A stretch of DNA of 64,000 nucleotides from Plakobranchus ocellatus (lineage: Eukaryota > Mollusca > Gastropoda > Plakobranchidae): the NCBI GenBank assembly GCA_019648995.1, contig BLXT01004481.1, forward strand, positions 630,154-694,153, read 5' to 3'. The notes under the pieces are model-generated. The model was not told where the DNA came from, did not search any database, and saw only the letters and a program-made list of their open reading frames with translations. Made by a program: the position numbers and the translations under genes. Positions 37,101 to 52,100 of the stretch are shown piece by piece. Numbering within the stretch: the first letter of the stretch is position 1; every line of letters starts with the position of its first letter.

Positions 37101-40100
37101 CTATGATGAGGCAGGAGAGACTCAATCCCACTTCAAGATGTCATTACTTGATGCCCTGTATATATATATATGGCTCACACAGCATGGGATCAAGTTGACC
37201 TGACATTTTTGACAACAGTCCAGAAATGCTTTAAACATGCTGGTTTTATGAATGAAAAAGAGCAAGAACCAGCTGCTCTGTCAGCCTCTGGTGATGTATC
37301 ACCTTCTCAAGAAACAAACGATGTCAGTGACTTGTTTCGTCAGTTTGCCCCCATCACAGATCCAACTCTGGCATTGAACCCTGATAACTACATAAACATT
37401 AATGAAGGAGTGCTAACTGGGGAAAAATGTCACTCACAGATATTGCCTCAATAGTGCAATCTACTAAAGGCAATGATGAGAAAGATGATGAGCCTGTGCT
37501 TTCTCAAGCTTCAAGCAAAGCTGTCATCCAAGCTCTAGCACAAGTGTGTGCTTTGTCATGCAGCAAGGAAAGAATACAACATCAAGCATAGCATTGCAGC
37601 AACTAATTGCCATTGAAAATTCAGTCCAAGAACTTGTTGCTTCCGAAAAAAAAAAAAAAAATGAAAATTGATTCTTTTTCCAATCCACTTCCCATCCAAA
37701 ACTTCGTTACTGAAACTGTAAATGCTGGGGGTTCCAATATCATCATCATCATCAAATACCCTGCTTGTAAGCGTTGGCAATCATGTCCCTCCACAAATCC
37801 CTATCTTTGAGGGCGGCCAGTATACCTGACACTTTTCCTGGTCCAAGCCATGTGGCCAGTCCATCCATTATCTTCTCCCTTTGTCTTCCTCTGTTTCTTT
37901 TTCCTTCAAACTTTCCTGTTGTTACCAAATGTTCCAGAAAAGTTCAAATATCTAGGAACAATAATTTCAAACGATGGCAAAACAAACAGAGAAATATCAG
38001 CAAGAACTGCTCAGGCAAAGATCAACTTTCAAAAGATGAAAACAATCCTGACAAATAAACACATCTCCATCGAAACGAGGATAAGAGCCCTCCAGTACTA
38101 CATAGAACCTGTTCTAATGTATGGATGCGAAGCATGGACAATCTCAAAACAAATTCAAAATAAGCTAGAAGCAACAGAAATGTGGTTCCTTAGAAGAATG
38201 CTCCGGATACCTTGGACCACAAAGAAAACAAATGAGAGAGTTCTGAATGAAGCTAATAAAAGAAGATCACTGGTCAGAACTATAAGGAAACGTCAAGCCA
38301 TCTTTCTGGGCCACGTGATGAGAAGAGGAAAACTGGTTCCAATATAGTACGATCTAAAACAGTGGTAAGCCACAAGCCAAGAGGACTTGGGCTGGTGAGC
38401 TGCTCTGAAATATAGATGCACAAAAATAATAAAAATAAAAAGAAACAAAAAAAAACAAATGAAAATACAAAAACAAAAACAAAAATAGCACATGCAATCT
38501 TGCAATACATAGTATACTCCTTTGTTATATAATACAGGTCCTTGCAGTCATTTGACAAAAACCAGGGAGGTGATTATTTATAATTTGACTTTGCTTGGCT
38601 ATTTCCCTTGTAGAACCCTTAAGAACTTGGCTCTAACAAACCTTGCAACGAACATTTAAGAATGACCCAGCTAGTTCTTTGAGTCCGAGGTGTGCCAATA
38701 GTAGCGACAGAAAAGGGAAAGAAGACATGACTTCTGTACTGTGTCAAATTAACATGATTATTTTGTCCCACAGATCCAGGAAAAGCCTTAATTCCTGAGA
38801 CTTTCATGTAATTTTTTTTTTTGAATGAGTGTTGTCAATAGAAAAAATGTAGTTTAGAAATATTAATTTTTGGAAGGGGCCAGAGAGCATATTTGAGACT
38901 CTTGCAGTTAAAAATAATGCTTTTGTTCAAGTTTCAAAGTTATATGATCACCTTTGTGTGGAGAGCCCAGACTTCTGTGAGATAGTTCTCCTCCTCAGTC
39001 ACATCAAAGAGAGATCTAGCAATTTCACCGAAAGTATAGAATGTCTTCCCTCTTGATGGAGCAAATATCAGAGCCTTTCCCTACAAAAAAAAAAATTTTT
39101 TTCAATGAGAGTGTTTACTGTATTTTTTCCCCTTTGTATTCAATTCTGGAACTTAAAATGTACAGTATGATTTTTTTAAGCATTAAAAAAATACTGATTG
39201 GAATTAATCGAATCATGCATACTAAGCACAGTAAGTCTAAGTGCATCATTGCAAATTGTAATATGAATCTTTTCAAATCAAATGGTAAGTTCAAAATTTC
39301 AAGTTTAATGCCAATAACAAAATTCTATTATCAATATTGGTGAAGTGTGTCTTTACACTGTTTTAAGTTCAGTCTGTCTTGTTTTCAATATTTTGAAGAG
39401 ATAAATTCAAATTTTCCAACTAATTAGGACTCAAACTTTGTGAAAACATATCAAAAGTCAGCTCATTTTCAATCTTCATATTATGTTTTCTGTTCTTTGA
39501 CATGTTAGTAAATTTAAAATTTTTTTTAAGTGATAATTACAAATGATTAATTTTTTAAAAGCAAAATATTTAGATGCCATCTTTACAGTTTTTTTTTAAT
39601 GTAAGAGAAACTACAGTGGGACCTGTTTTTTTAACGACAGCTTGAATAATAACAGCTATTGCCTTAAAGAAAGATTTGAAAAGCCCTATTCTTCTCTTTC
39701 TTTATTAACCGTATGATTTATTTTTTTACATAAATCTTCTGCCCTTGGAAAAAAAGGATTACAAAATCTGAAAGTTTTTAAAACAAAAAAGCAAAAAGCA
39801 TCTAAAAATTTCCTTTGCCAAACAATCTCAAATACCAAAATTACCTTAATAGGCCTAGATCTAAGTACAATGGCCAGTAATACTATCAAAGTTAACAATG
39901 CCAAATTCGTGTTGTGCTCATTTCCCCAGAGCCCACTAACAATACATCATGCAAAAGATAACCAGTTAAAATGTCCCAGGTCTGTCCATCATAAGCCCTC
40001 AAAGTTTCTGTGGCACACACTTTTTGTTTGGAATCAAGATCATACCACAGGGATCCTTGCAATCCTATTCTGTCTTTAGACCTTGTTGTATGGCAGTGCC

Positions 40101-43100
40101 AATTGAGAGTAAGCTACTGAACAGCATTAACACTTAGAATAAGAATGGGCCATTGATGTGCTAAGCGGGTGAATAAAGTTTAATATATAGGGGATGGAGA
40201 ATCACTTTTAATCACATTTACATCCCATTTGGCAGAACAATAAATTCTTTTTTAATCCCTTTTGTCGGAATAACAGCAACCCTTGCTATATAACAATACT
40301 TTATGTTGTTATTAGCCTGTTCCACTATACTCCAACTCAGCAATATAATCTATTTAAACTTACACCAGGTTTGAGCAAATCATGAATCAGTGAAGCCAAT
40401 GACTCTCTGCCAGAATCAAAGAATAAGCTGGGAATAGAACAATTATTGAGCAAATCATGAATCAGTGCAGCCAATGACTCTCTGCCAGAATTAAAGAATA
40501 AGCTGAGAATAGAGCAATTATTGGTTACAGCCTGCAGCATAAATTACCACTGAATTAGTAGTTGGAAAGATCTCTCTTAAAAATCATAAAAATAATAAAC
40601 TGAAGATAATGTTAAACTTATTTAGAGCATAAAACAGAAGAAGTCTTTTTTTTGTTCATATGGTTAGGGAGACAATTTGATATTGCCTTGATATAATTTT
40701 AGCCTTTTTTGACAACTGTACTCAGCAGAAGTTCCCCAAATTTTTTTTTTTTTAATTAGTTGATCTTGCCTCTAACAACATCAAACTCAACAAAACCTTC
40801 TTCTCAACAAACAAGCTTCCTAATCCAGCTTTATTCCTTCATTCTATTGTAAATATCCCTTTTCATTCTATAAAATCGACCTATGCATAACCTTGGAATC
40901 AGCAAATCATCAACTTACTGCTTAGATCTACTCTTGGGATTTTCTGGACCCTCCTTACACTTCTATAGTTACACACAGGTTGCAGCTTATTGAAGGGAGG
41001 CAGTTAAACAGGAGGATACGGAGAGAGCAAGAAGGGAAAATTTAGAGGGGTAGGTGTGTGTAAGTCCCAGTTGTTTGTGCCACATGCAAAATATAAAAGA
41101 AAAGAAAGAAAAAGTTTGGAAAGGTGAGTGTCTGTATTCAATGTACAAAGTGAATCCAAGTTGGTTGAGCCACATGCGGCTTGTATTTGAGGTAAAAGGG
41201 AAAAAGAAAGGTGGTTATTAGCTAGAATAAGGCCTACATTTAATGACAAACAGGTTTGTACATCACACTACATATTGTTTGAGTAAAACAACTTCAAGAA
41301 AGCGAAGGGGGAAAACCGAAAAGGGTTTAGGCAGATGCAGTAGACTCACAGACTAGCAGTTTAACATACAAAGGCTCACCAGTTCATGACTGGTCAGGTC
41401 AGGCAAAAATGCCATTGTTTGTAGGCTACCTCTCCCCTTGAGAAATGATAGAGAGAGAGATAGAGAAGGAAAGCTTGTGTGTGAAATGAAACAAGTAGGG
41501 AGAGATAGCTGTATCATAATACATTTTAAGCCCTCAATTGTGTTAACAAGTTAATGGTTCAGTTGTTTCATATGAAACACGCATAATTTTTCAATAAATT
41601 TTTATCCATCTGAAATAAGTTACAAAGACCTTGCAAAGAGCAAATTCAGCTGTAGTGAAATTTTTTTCATGTCTCAAAGGTTTTGCTAAACTTAACATTC
41701 ATTATATTAAAATTTCTATTAAACATGAACTATAATTAGTATAAAGGCTGGATATTCCCTTACCAATCAGCACAGATGACAGTATCAAATGTAGTGCAGA
41801 GATCAGCATCCGTTTTCTGATCTCCCCATCTCACAACCCTGGTAAACATCAAGAAAAACTTTTTAAAATTCAATATAGCTGTTTTGCCTGTACATTTAAG
41901 ACTGGGGCTATTGTTAAAAAATGAATGCATGTTAAATTTTGACTGGCTACTAATTGTTTGATGAAAGAGAAGGCCATTTTTTCCCCAGAAAGGACAAAAA
42001 AAAAATTATCTAATAAAAGAAATGCTGAAAATCCATCTTTGCCAGGACCCTGTTTTTTGCTCTTGATCACCAGAACTTTTAGAAAAATTCAAATTAGAAT
42101 CAAATCTTTACATAACATCATTTTTTACTAGCCAAGAACTCCAGAATCTTCCATGTCCAATTTGACTCTCTCATAACATTATTATAGAAATCGAAAAGAA
42201 AATCATAGCCAACTGGCAAACAAAAACAAAATGAACATTTTAAGGGTACAAATAACAAAAGTGTTCTCTCAGATTACTTTGTGGTGTATACATAAAGCAG
42301 GAAGAAAAAAAATCAGAATCTTTGCCAATAGAATCTTCTGACTTCATTTAAAACAACAAGATCATGTGAATATTAACTACACTATAGCAATATGAAAAGT
42401 TTAACCAAAAAATTTTTTTCAGAATGACTATTCACAGTGATGGCCTTATTTGAAAATTTGTATCAGAAGCCCACATCTCTTTTGCCTGAATCTTTGTTTA
42501 TGTGAACATTCACCCTCAGGAGAATGAGAATGTGGTCAAGCATGACTGCATGTTAAACCACTTCTTAAATCAGCCTAAATTCTCACAAAAACTCATATGT
42601 TGATCCAATCCTATATCTAAAGAGAAAGCTTCACATGGCAAATCAGACTGGTGTCAAAGTCAACAAGCTCCAGGAAGATTTAAACAAAGGAGCTAACAAA
42701 AAAAAAAAAAGGAAAATGAATAGATGTGCATGATCCACAAATGGCTTATCCTGATTTACCTTCTTTAAAAAAATAAGTCCAGCTTTTTGAATGTTATGTA
42801 CTTTTTTGCGGTACAGCTTTTTCATTCTTTGATAAATTTCAATGGAATGCCCAGATTTTCTGATAACCAAATGAAAACTTGACAATATAAAAGGTGTATA
42901 CAAACTGTTTTGCCAGGACAATTGCTCTAGATGCTTTATCATAGCAATTGCATGTCAAAAATTTATATCACAATTTTATCTCGTTCAATACAAAAAACAT
43001 AAGTTACTTGCTATACATTAAATTCATCTATTTCAATCAACAAAAATATGGGATCTTTGGTTGCTGCCTTTGTTTTTTTGGTACATAATTTTACATAAAT

Positions 43101-46100
43101 TTGTGATTAACACCCTTTTAGTGCCTTTTTTTTCTGTTCCATTTGAATAAAGATTAAAATAAATAGATGGATGAATCGATAAATTTTCATTGCAAAAAGA
43201 ACATAAATAAATTTATAACCCTTAATTTTATATAGTAACTTTGCTTTATGTGACAAACAACTAAGCATAGATCTTTGCTCACTGCCATTAAGTCACTGAC
43301 GACGGATCCTGAGTATGTCTCATGACCAGTCATTGACCTTTGTGTATGGATCCCGAGACAGTATCGGGACCATCCTTACGATTTTTTTTTCTACCAGCCT
43401 ATGCCCGACACATTCTCAGGAAGCGTTGTCAATGCTCGTTGTCTTTTTGTTTCGTTCCCTGCAAAGTTTGGCGGATGTAGGGGTAGAACTTTTCAAGTTA
43501 TGAAACCAAAACCGACATGACCCTACACTCATATCTAAATCTATTATTAGATTTCATGATAACGATGTCTATGTCTACACCTCCTAGAACTAACTTACTT
43601 GAAACTTTTGAAGAAAATTATGATTCAGAAAGTGAATATTCTGATCCAAATGATCCAGAATATGGTCCCAAAAGCAAAATAACAATTGAATCAGACTCAG
43701 ATAGTGATGAAGTTGCCGAATCTAGTCCTAGATCTACTTGTGCAAAATCTAGGTCTAGCCTTTAGGAAAAAATTCTGAGAAACGAACAAATTACCTTGAA
43801 TTTTGAAAAATCATTAAAAAAAAAGCATTACATAGAAAAGCTTGCTTGTTGTTTTGCTAGGGTGATCTTAGGGTGTTACCACTGTTGCGGTGTAAAATAA
43901 TCCACCTATGTTTGGATTGGAAGAATTGATAAAATTTAGAAAGGTCGTAACATTACACCATAGAATATGAAAGGACAGGAACCAAAAGCCAAAATACAGC
44001 CAGGCTTCATGCACAATGTACAAAAGCCCTAAAAAATTAGGATTATTAGTGCTTTGCATAAAATTTGTTTACTTGATGGTTACCTTGCAGCCATAGTTGT
44101 GTGCCCAAAGTCATTAACGTCTATAATGCATTGCAAATCTATAAAAAGGATGAAAAAGTAAATTCTCTCATGAAATACATTATAACCATACTCATAAAGC
44201 ATAGAAAGCAAATGAAATGAAACAGTATGATACTATAGGTTTAAGTATAGTCCAGTTCTCATAATTAAAGTCTAGCAAATGCTACTTAGCTGTTGATTTG
44301 AAATCACTTCATTTTATCAAAATTTACTTTGTTTGAGCTACATGGGTGGTGTGACCAGAATATAGGATGTTTTGCAACAGGAACACTTGTATTAGTTGTA
44401 ATGAATATAGATCTGTGCACTGCTGTTATAATTATGATTTTTTAAACTTTCATGACCTTTGCAAGAGGCTTACAGTGCTTAAAAATCAAGAGTTACTGTT
44501 CCTAAGGTGCATTAAATTTATTTTCCCACTGCTGATTTTTCGATGTATGAAAGTAAAAAGATAGTTTGCATGTGATATGTGTGTGTCTTCCTCCTCCTTG
44601 TTTTACAAATATACTAGTAATAGTATTGTACAGAATATACATGTAATTAGATAATGAAGAGATGAAAGGGATCAGAGCTGTTAGCTTTGGCAGAGAAGCA
44701 AGTCGTACTCCTTTCTTTAGCTATGAGAGGAGGGAGATGCTGATGGTGTGTTTGTGGGTCTACATCATGTAAAGTTGATAAGTCTAGCCAAGATTTATAT
44801 GTCAGCTGCACATTATGAGTTTTACAGACAACATTGTGACTGCAGCCTTATGGGTAGAGGGTTCAAAGGAATGTCCATCAAAACAGGCTATATGTATTAA
44901 TTTAACTCTTCATGCTCACACCAACGGAGCCACCGTTGATTGAATAGGTTATGAATGGTCAGACCAACGGTGCCAGCGTTCCTTCCGCAACACACAGTTG
45001 GTCGCACCGACGGTCACAGCGTTGCTTGGTTTTGTAGCATATAATCGCATCCAAACCACTTTTATAAAAGCGAAACTTTAATTGTACGAAAAGTTTAATC
45101 TTCCTACTTCCTTTTCCTACCATTCTTCCTATACTTTGGTGTTTTTTTAGTCCAAGCGCGGGCTGAAAGCACTCTAGTCTTTTTTTTCTATGATTGAAAG
45201 AACTTCATCGTGTGATGTGAAATCTTGTAGATCAAGTAGATTATTATCCTAATTTCAGTGTTTTAGCTACTGATATCAGTTTGTTTTTATTCAAATTGAT
45301 TAGTTTTGCTATGAAATCGTTGCTATCATTAGATCTAGTCTATATCTAGACATATTTAGATATCTAGATCTAAAATCTAGGTCAAGATGTATAAAATGTT
45401 ATATAATTTCAATTTTATGTTGCTAAATTCACAAAAATTGTACAATAAAAAAAATCACACACCTATAAAGCACATTTGTTCTTCTTTCCAAAGATACCAA
45501 TTTCAGCTCTGTATCTTACTCATGTCAAAAGTTATCAAAGTGTAGGTAACGCATAGCTAAATAAGGATACAGTCTCATTTGAGCCTGTGACCAATGGTGG
45601 AAATGTTGTGTGGCCAAAGGGGAAAAGGGCTGCGAGCATAAAGAGTTAATTGGCTGGTGGCTGGTCAAGCCAGTATTATTGCATAACACGAGGAGTGATT
45701 GGGCATCAATTGCCAAGATTTTTTTGTACACTTGCTGTGGTGTGGAATTTGAAAGAAACTTGGGTTACTTCTTAACAAACTAACAACACAGTTGCTCCTC
45801 TTATCAAGAAAAAAATTAGGTTGGAGTTTTTTTTCTCTCAATTCTCTTGTGCTTGGTTGAAGTCCTTTTTATTTCAGTTAATGCAAAATAAGCAGACTCA
45901 GCCGTGATAAGATATTTCTTCCACTCTAATTGTACAAATGAAAATAATAATTGGCTCCTGTGTATCATATGTGACTTGTTAGTTTAAAAGAGCATTCCTC
46001 CATCCATGTGACAAAAAACGATCTTCTCAAATGATTTTTTTTTCCCAATGGATCCTTCTGAAGGCTCTTTTTCATCAATTTCATTTTAAGTGATTTATGT

Positions 46101-49100
46101 TTCTACTTAAACTAAATGCAAATTGTTTCCCCTTGTAACCCAAATGAGAAGGTGCTAGTCTGACCCGGACTTAAAATGCATTTATCTTTTTCAAATTAAA
46201 TTTATATTGGGCTTCATCGTCCCATTTTTTTTATTTCCAAATCTTGATTAGACAATTATAAAAATGGGTTTCTTTTTTTTTTTTATTTCTTTTAAATATT
46301 TTACAAAGTAAGAATAGGCCTATGATATATGAATGTTCAGGACTGCAGCACTATTTCAGGCCTTTGACTTGTGAATAAGTTTGTATACACAGAGCCCATA
46401 AACACCAAAATTTTGTTTTTTTTTATGATTATTATTATGATTATTATTGTTGTTGTTGTCATTGCTATTGTTTTGTTTGTTTTTGGTTTTGTTTTCTATT
46501 TAAATTCAGCCCCTGATAAATCAAGCTCTGGCTGCAGAGAAATTTAAAAAGGCCGACTTTAAATATGAATAGAAGTAGAGTGTGGAAAAAAGTTGAATTT
46601 CAATGTTACAATGTAGTCCTAGAAAAGATTTGTTTTAAATGTTGCTATCTTGTTTGTAAAATGCTCTAAAAAATTGATTGATTCAGATAGTTAAAAAAAA
46701 AAAAGAAATCAGGTATGGGTAAAAGTGGTATTTCAAGCTATTGAGATTTTTCAAAAACCTTGATCTGACTTATGTAGGCCCCATTTCTTCTGCCTTGACC
46801 TCTAGCACAGCCTATTAACTATAAAAATTATTACACCAAGATATTTAGCTCATCATAAGTCTAGATTAGATATGGCAATTCTAAATCTATATGTCGATTT
46901 CTTAATATCAGGATTAGTAGGATTATAATACAATACATATGAACTACCTCACTTCGCTTAATAATTTTTTTTTATATACATGGCCTCAATGCTAAAAAAT
47001 ATTGCTGATCAAGAGAAAATGCTGGAAAAGATGTCTGTAGAGCTAGAGTGTAGAAGTATGAGCCTTCTAAGACTTCCAATTTAATCTAGGCCTTTCTTAA
47101 CTTACTCTAGGCCAATATATAATTTTTTGTACACAAAGCTAATTTTACAATACAAAAATTATGCTAGTTTCCTATCAACGAAAATTAAAACAGATTATTC
47201 TCTTCGTCTCAACATATTAGCATCATCGTTTCCAATGGAATTGAGTCCCTCTTTTGTACAGCCAATTCAAGAAAGTTAATAAGGCAACACAAATACCCAT
47301 TGTAACGATATGTTAGTGTAGTCTGCTAGTAAGGTAGTTTTTATTCTCTCAAAAATTAGTTGGAACACCAGGAATCATAGAACAAATGGCAAAAAATCCT
47401 CCTTACTCTGTACAGACTCCTCATTCCCATCTGTGATTTCTACATGAGAGGCATCAGAGTACAAGCCCAACTGAAAAGAAATAAAATAAAATAAAATAAA
47501 TAAATGAAATAAATTAAACAAAAAAATATTAACATTCTAACCAGTTAATGAGACCACACATTACATATACAGTGAACATTGAATATTCTGATATTCAAAA
47601 TTCTCTGGCTTGGCTTATGTTCTTGTTAAAAAAAAAGGTTGGGCTAAATTGATAAAAAAATATATATTCACTTCCAAAAAGACAATATATGAAAAAGTCA
47701 ACACTCTCAAATGCCTCTTTTCCCTCTCCTACTTTCCTCAGCCTCCTCTTAGACCCCTTTTACCTTCTTTCCCCTTTTTTTTTTTTTACACTCCCTCCTC
47801 CCCTTTTTAACTACAACTATGCCTTGTGATGCATCCATTACTTGCTCAACTAAATCTCAGCATGCCCAGACTGTTAAGAAAGATCCATTATTCTTGCTAC
47901 TTTTTTTCTCACATAAAGCCTACCCAACTCCTATCCATGCCCACTTCCAGAGACACACAAAAACAAGAAGACTGAGAAGTCTATGCTTGTGTGAGTGAAT
48001 ATATCTAGTTTGGTATGGTTTTGTTTTTCCATTGAATCCCAGTAAACACCTTGCTTCACATTGCTAATCAATTTGTCACTCCTTGGTCAGAGATTTGTTT
48101 TACTAAGGCCGGGGGGAGCTTCATGTATCTCTCTTTAGCCCAAGGTCATGTGGATCCAGTGGATCCAAGCTTGTTGAATTTTAATAATTTTAATACCTTT
48201 GAGAAACATATCTAACAAAGTGAGGCTATTAATTAAAATTTTCATTTAGCCAACAGCTTTTTTGAAAACTGATTACTTACAGCAATACCTGCCAGGCAAG
48301 TCATTCCACCACCCAATTCACATACTCTTTGATCCCTGGAAAATTAGCATACACTTTTGAAGATAAATATTCCAACAGAAAGAAATCAATTCAATTTTAA
48401 AGTTAAAACAAGCATGCTGCTTATTGTTAGAGAAGAAAAAAAGAAAGTTAAAACAACATTGGAATAACAGAGAGAGTTGAGTTCACAATCATAACAAACA
48501 ATTACCAAAAAACATGTCCATTGTTAAGATGCAGTAATTTTTTTTTTTTATAACAATGCACTTCAGTTAATATTGGCAGTTTTTTTTTAAGTAAAAAGGC
48601 TACATTTTATGCAGACATACTAAAATGCTTTACAAGCACAAAACTTTTTTCTTTGTAATTTCATACAGATAGAACTGCATACTCAGTTTCAATGTATGAG
48701 CACACAAATATGTGTACAAATAAATGACCAAAAAAAGAAAAAAAGGACAGTTATGTTACCCTACTTTCTTTACAAACCACAATCATGCAAAAGTAAAGCT
48801 TGCGATCATGTTTTTCCAAAAAAAAAGGTGTTTTGTATTAGAAATGATGGGTTAAAAGGTTTACAGTAGACCTTATAACCAATGACCTTAAACTCAATGA
48901 ATTACGGCACTAACATATTAGAGGCTGCTTTTTTTTTAATGGTAAAATTTTGACAAAGTGAATCTATCACATGTTTTGGCACTGTAATAGACAGGCTAAA
49001 AGATGTATTGTTGGACAAGGAGAGGTGGACTAGCTTTGAGAATAGGATAGAGGTAAGGGGTAGGGCATCTTTACATCTGTGACTTTGTGGCGTTTAATTT

Positions 49101-52100
49101 CTTAGCAGTAAGCCTGTCCAGAGGCTTTTGTGTCATGGATGTTTACCTCAGCCAAGCCCTAAGCATGTTGCTCATGCAAATTATCGAAGTGATGATACAT
49201 TTACTACTGGATCTAAATCTAGTTGGTGATTGGTACAATTATTGTGAGAAGGGCATCTCTTCAAGCTCTCTTTCAACAATTTTGAAAGACAATGAAAAAA
49301 CAAAGAATTGCTATGGACCAAGGCACCTACAACACAGGGAGCAATGTTTTTCAACATTCAATGATGTGGACAAGGCCCCTCTGATATGCTTTAAACAAGC
49401 ACAAAGCATGAATGCTCTCGATTCTTATGGAGAAAGGCCAGGAGCTGGCACAAAAATTTCTTGTTATGTTGCACTTATTTTGCCTCAATTTATTACACTT
49501 CTCTCATTGATGCTGCCCCTCTGCTATCAATAAGGGTACTCAAAAGTTCATGTTGAACTACCTGTATTCTTGGTTGATTTTAGACCTTGTATTTGAAGTT
49601 ATGTATATGTGTTATTACAAAATGTATCATATTATTGATAACAAAACCTCAGCTATAATAAATTTAAAGCCCAAATGCGTAGATTTTGCTATATCCAAGG
49701 TCTACTGCATATACAGGTAAAGGATTAATGTTATAAAGAGCAGATCAGGCCAAACCAACTTGAAGTCTTGTACATGCTGCATGCAATAATAAGCCATGAC
49801 TTCCTCTGATGGCCATACACCTGCAAATACAAATACATCATGTTGCAATTGTCTTACAAATTTACAAAAAAAAAAACAAAAAACAAAAAAAAAAAAATAT
49901 ATATATATATATATATAAACATAGATATAAATGATGATATACTTTGAAAAAATGGATCAACTTTTCTATGTCTGTTTCTTTAAAAAAAAATGTTCATTTA
50001 AACATTTACCTTAATTGCTGCAAGATTTAAAAAACACAATGCAAAACTTAGAACACATGCAATTCAAGCAAAATCACAGCAGAATCTCAGTTTGCTCATT
50101 TTGTACTCTTATTCATACCATTAGAAAATGAAAAAGAAAATTCTGTATTCAGCAGTATCTATCTTGTAAAATAATTAGATCTAAGTATTCCAACTTCTTT
50201 AGAATAAAAAAAAAAACCATCATTTTAACTCTAAGGCAAATCCAATTTATTTTTCTTTAATAAAGCTCTCGTTAATGCGAAAGAATTCTGTGACAAGGTT
50301 ATATTTGTTTAAAAAAAAAAAAAAACAGTGAAAAATAAGACTATTTAATACAAAATGATCCTTCATTTGGGGCGCAACAAATGGAGTCAAAATTGCTCAA
50401 GGCATTTCTTGAGGTTCATCAGATTGGATTTCCAGTTGGACATTTGTACCCCCAGGGCAATCAGGCTTTTTATATAAATATTTAGCACCATAACTCTTAC
50501 ATTAGTTCTAATAAAAACTCTTCTATGATTTTGTGAAGAAAATTCATGACTCATGTTTTTCATGCCAAGTTTTCATAAATTGACTTTGATTTTTTTACAA
50601 ATGAAAAAAAGTTCAGATCACTAAAATCACACAACCCAAATAATTTTAACCAAGTGTGATGTGCAGTTTACGAGCAGACAGCTCCAACAAGCTAGATGAT
50701 TTATATGACGCATGTCTTCATACCATTCCGATTGAGTCGCTGCAGTTTGAAAATTTTTTTTTATTAATGTCACAGCTTGAAACTTCTTCATGTGGGCTTT
50801 GCAAGGGTAAATACTGGCTAGAGCTATGTTAATGCTGTGCCAAGATATTATTTTGGAAAAAGCATTTTGAAGAAGTAATGAAAAGAAATTTTTTTTTTTT
50901 TTAAGTTTTATATGCGACATCTGCTCCACACATAGAGTCTACATATGTTGCTGATGTTACAAATACTTTCACAATCATAATATGTTAGGTGTGGATTTGT
51001 GTAATAAAAGTAAATAATTATTAGCTTTACAAAAATGAGATGAGATGTAAAATTTCAAATAGATACAACAGTCTTATTTGTAAAAAACAAAAGAATTATC
51101 CAATGCTATGACAGATTCAAAATATTTTTTTTGACATGTCTAAAACCGCATAAATATAAGTCAACTTTTTGATTTTGGAGTTTTAAAAAATTTAATTTTT
51201 TGTCGACCCAAAATATTTTAAAGATTTTCATTTATCTTGAGGGCAATCATAATGTTCAGACTGTGAAAAAATACCATTTTGGAGAAGAAAAAAAAATAAA
51301 AGCATTTCAACCACCAGAGGGTTATGTTTCTATTCGTTTCTATTCTTTCAATTTTCATCTTTTAAAGTAAACTCCCTGGTTTTGATTCAAAATATGTTTT
51401 TTTTTTTTCTAATTGTTACCACTGCAAAGCTACAGAGTTTTAAGTATTTTTTTCTTTTTCTTTTTCTTTTGATGCACATTATGTCAAGCTCTTGTCTGAA
51501 TTATAAAAACAGGTGTTTCAATTTTAAAAATCAAATCGCAGCTATTTGTTTGATGCAACAATTGTTTTCATTAAAAATAAAAACGAATTAATGGTATACT
51601 CACAAACATTTCCAGTGTTATTAAATCCATTCAACCTTTCTGCTGATATTTCACTGTCCAAATGCCTGTGAGAAATGTACTGTTATTTATAAAAACAAAT
51701 AGCAGATTCTGCTCTAAAGAATACCTGAAAAGTTAAATTTTGGTTTTATCAGACTTTCAAACTACTTTTACTGCATGGAAAAAAGATCTTCAAATTCAAT
51801 AATGAAGTAAGCATAAGGCTGAAAAAAAGTCAATTAGTTGTATCATAAATTTTGTCTCATTTAAAAAAAAAAAATAAACGAAATTGTGGACTCATTAATT
51901 TTAACTAAGACTGTGACATTCAAAGATATTAATTTATGGTAATCAAAAAAGTTCCTTCAGTGCATGTCACATGGCATAACCTTTTTTTTATTCTCATCAT
52001 TCATACTATGTAACATCACTTCAGCTCTTTCCTTGCCCACATCAATCATCTCAAAAGCCATTACTCTCAAAACATCAACACTTTTTCTTCCTTGTAGGCA

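Noticed and set aside
40987-41249. Repeated frame pieces with CGTNNWDLHT-like peptides suggesting a small repeat protein
   Set aside because: They come from an imperfect tandem duplication of about 100 bp in a CAMKMT intron; low complexity, no gene support.
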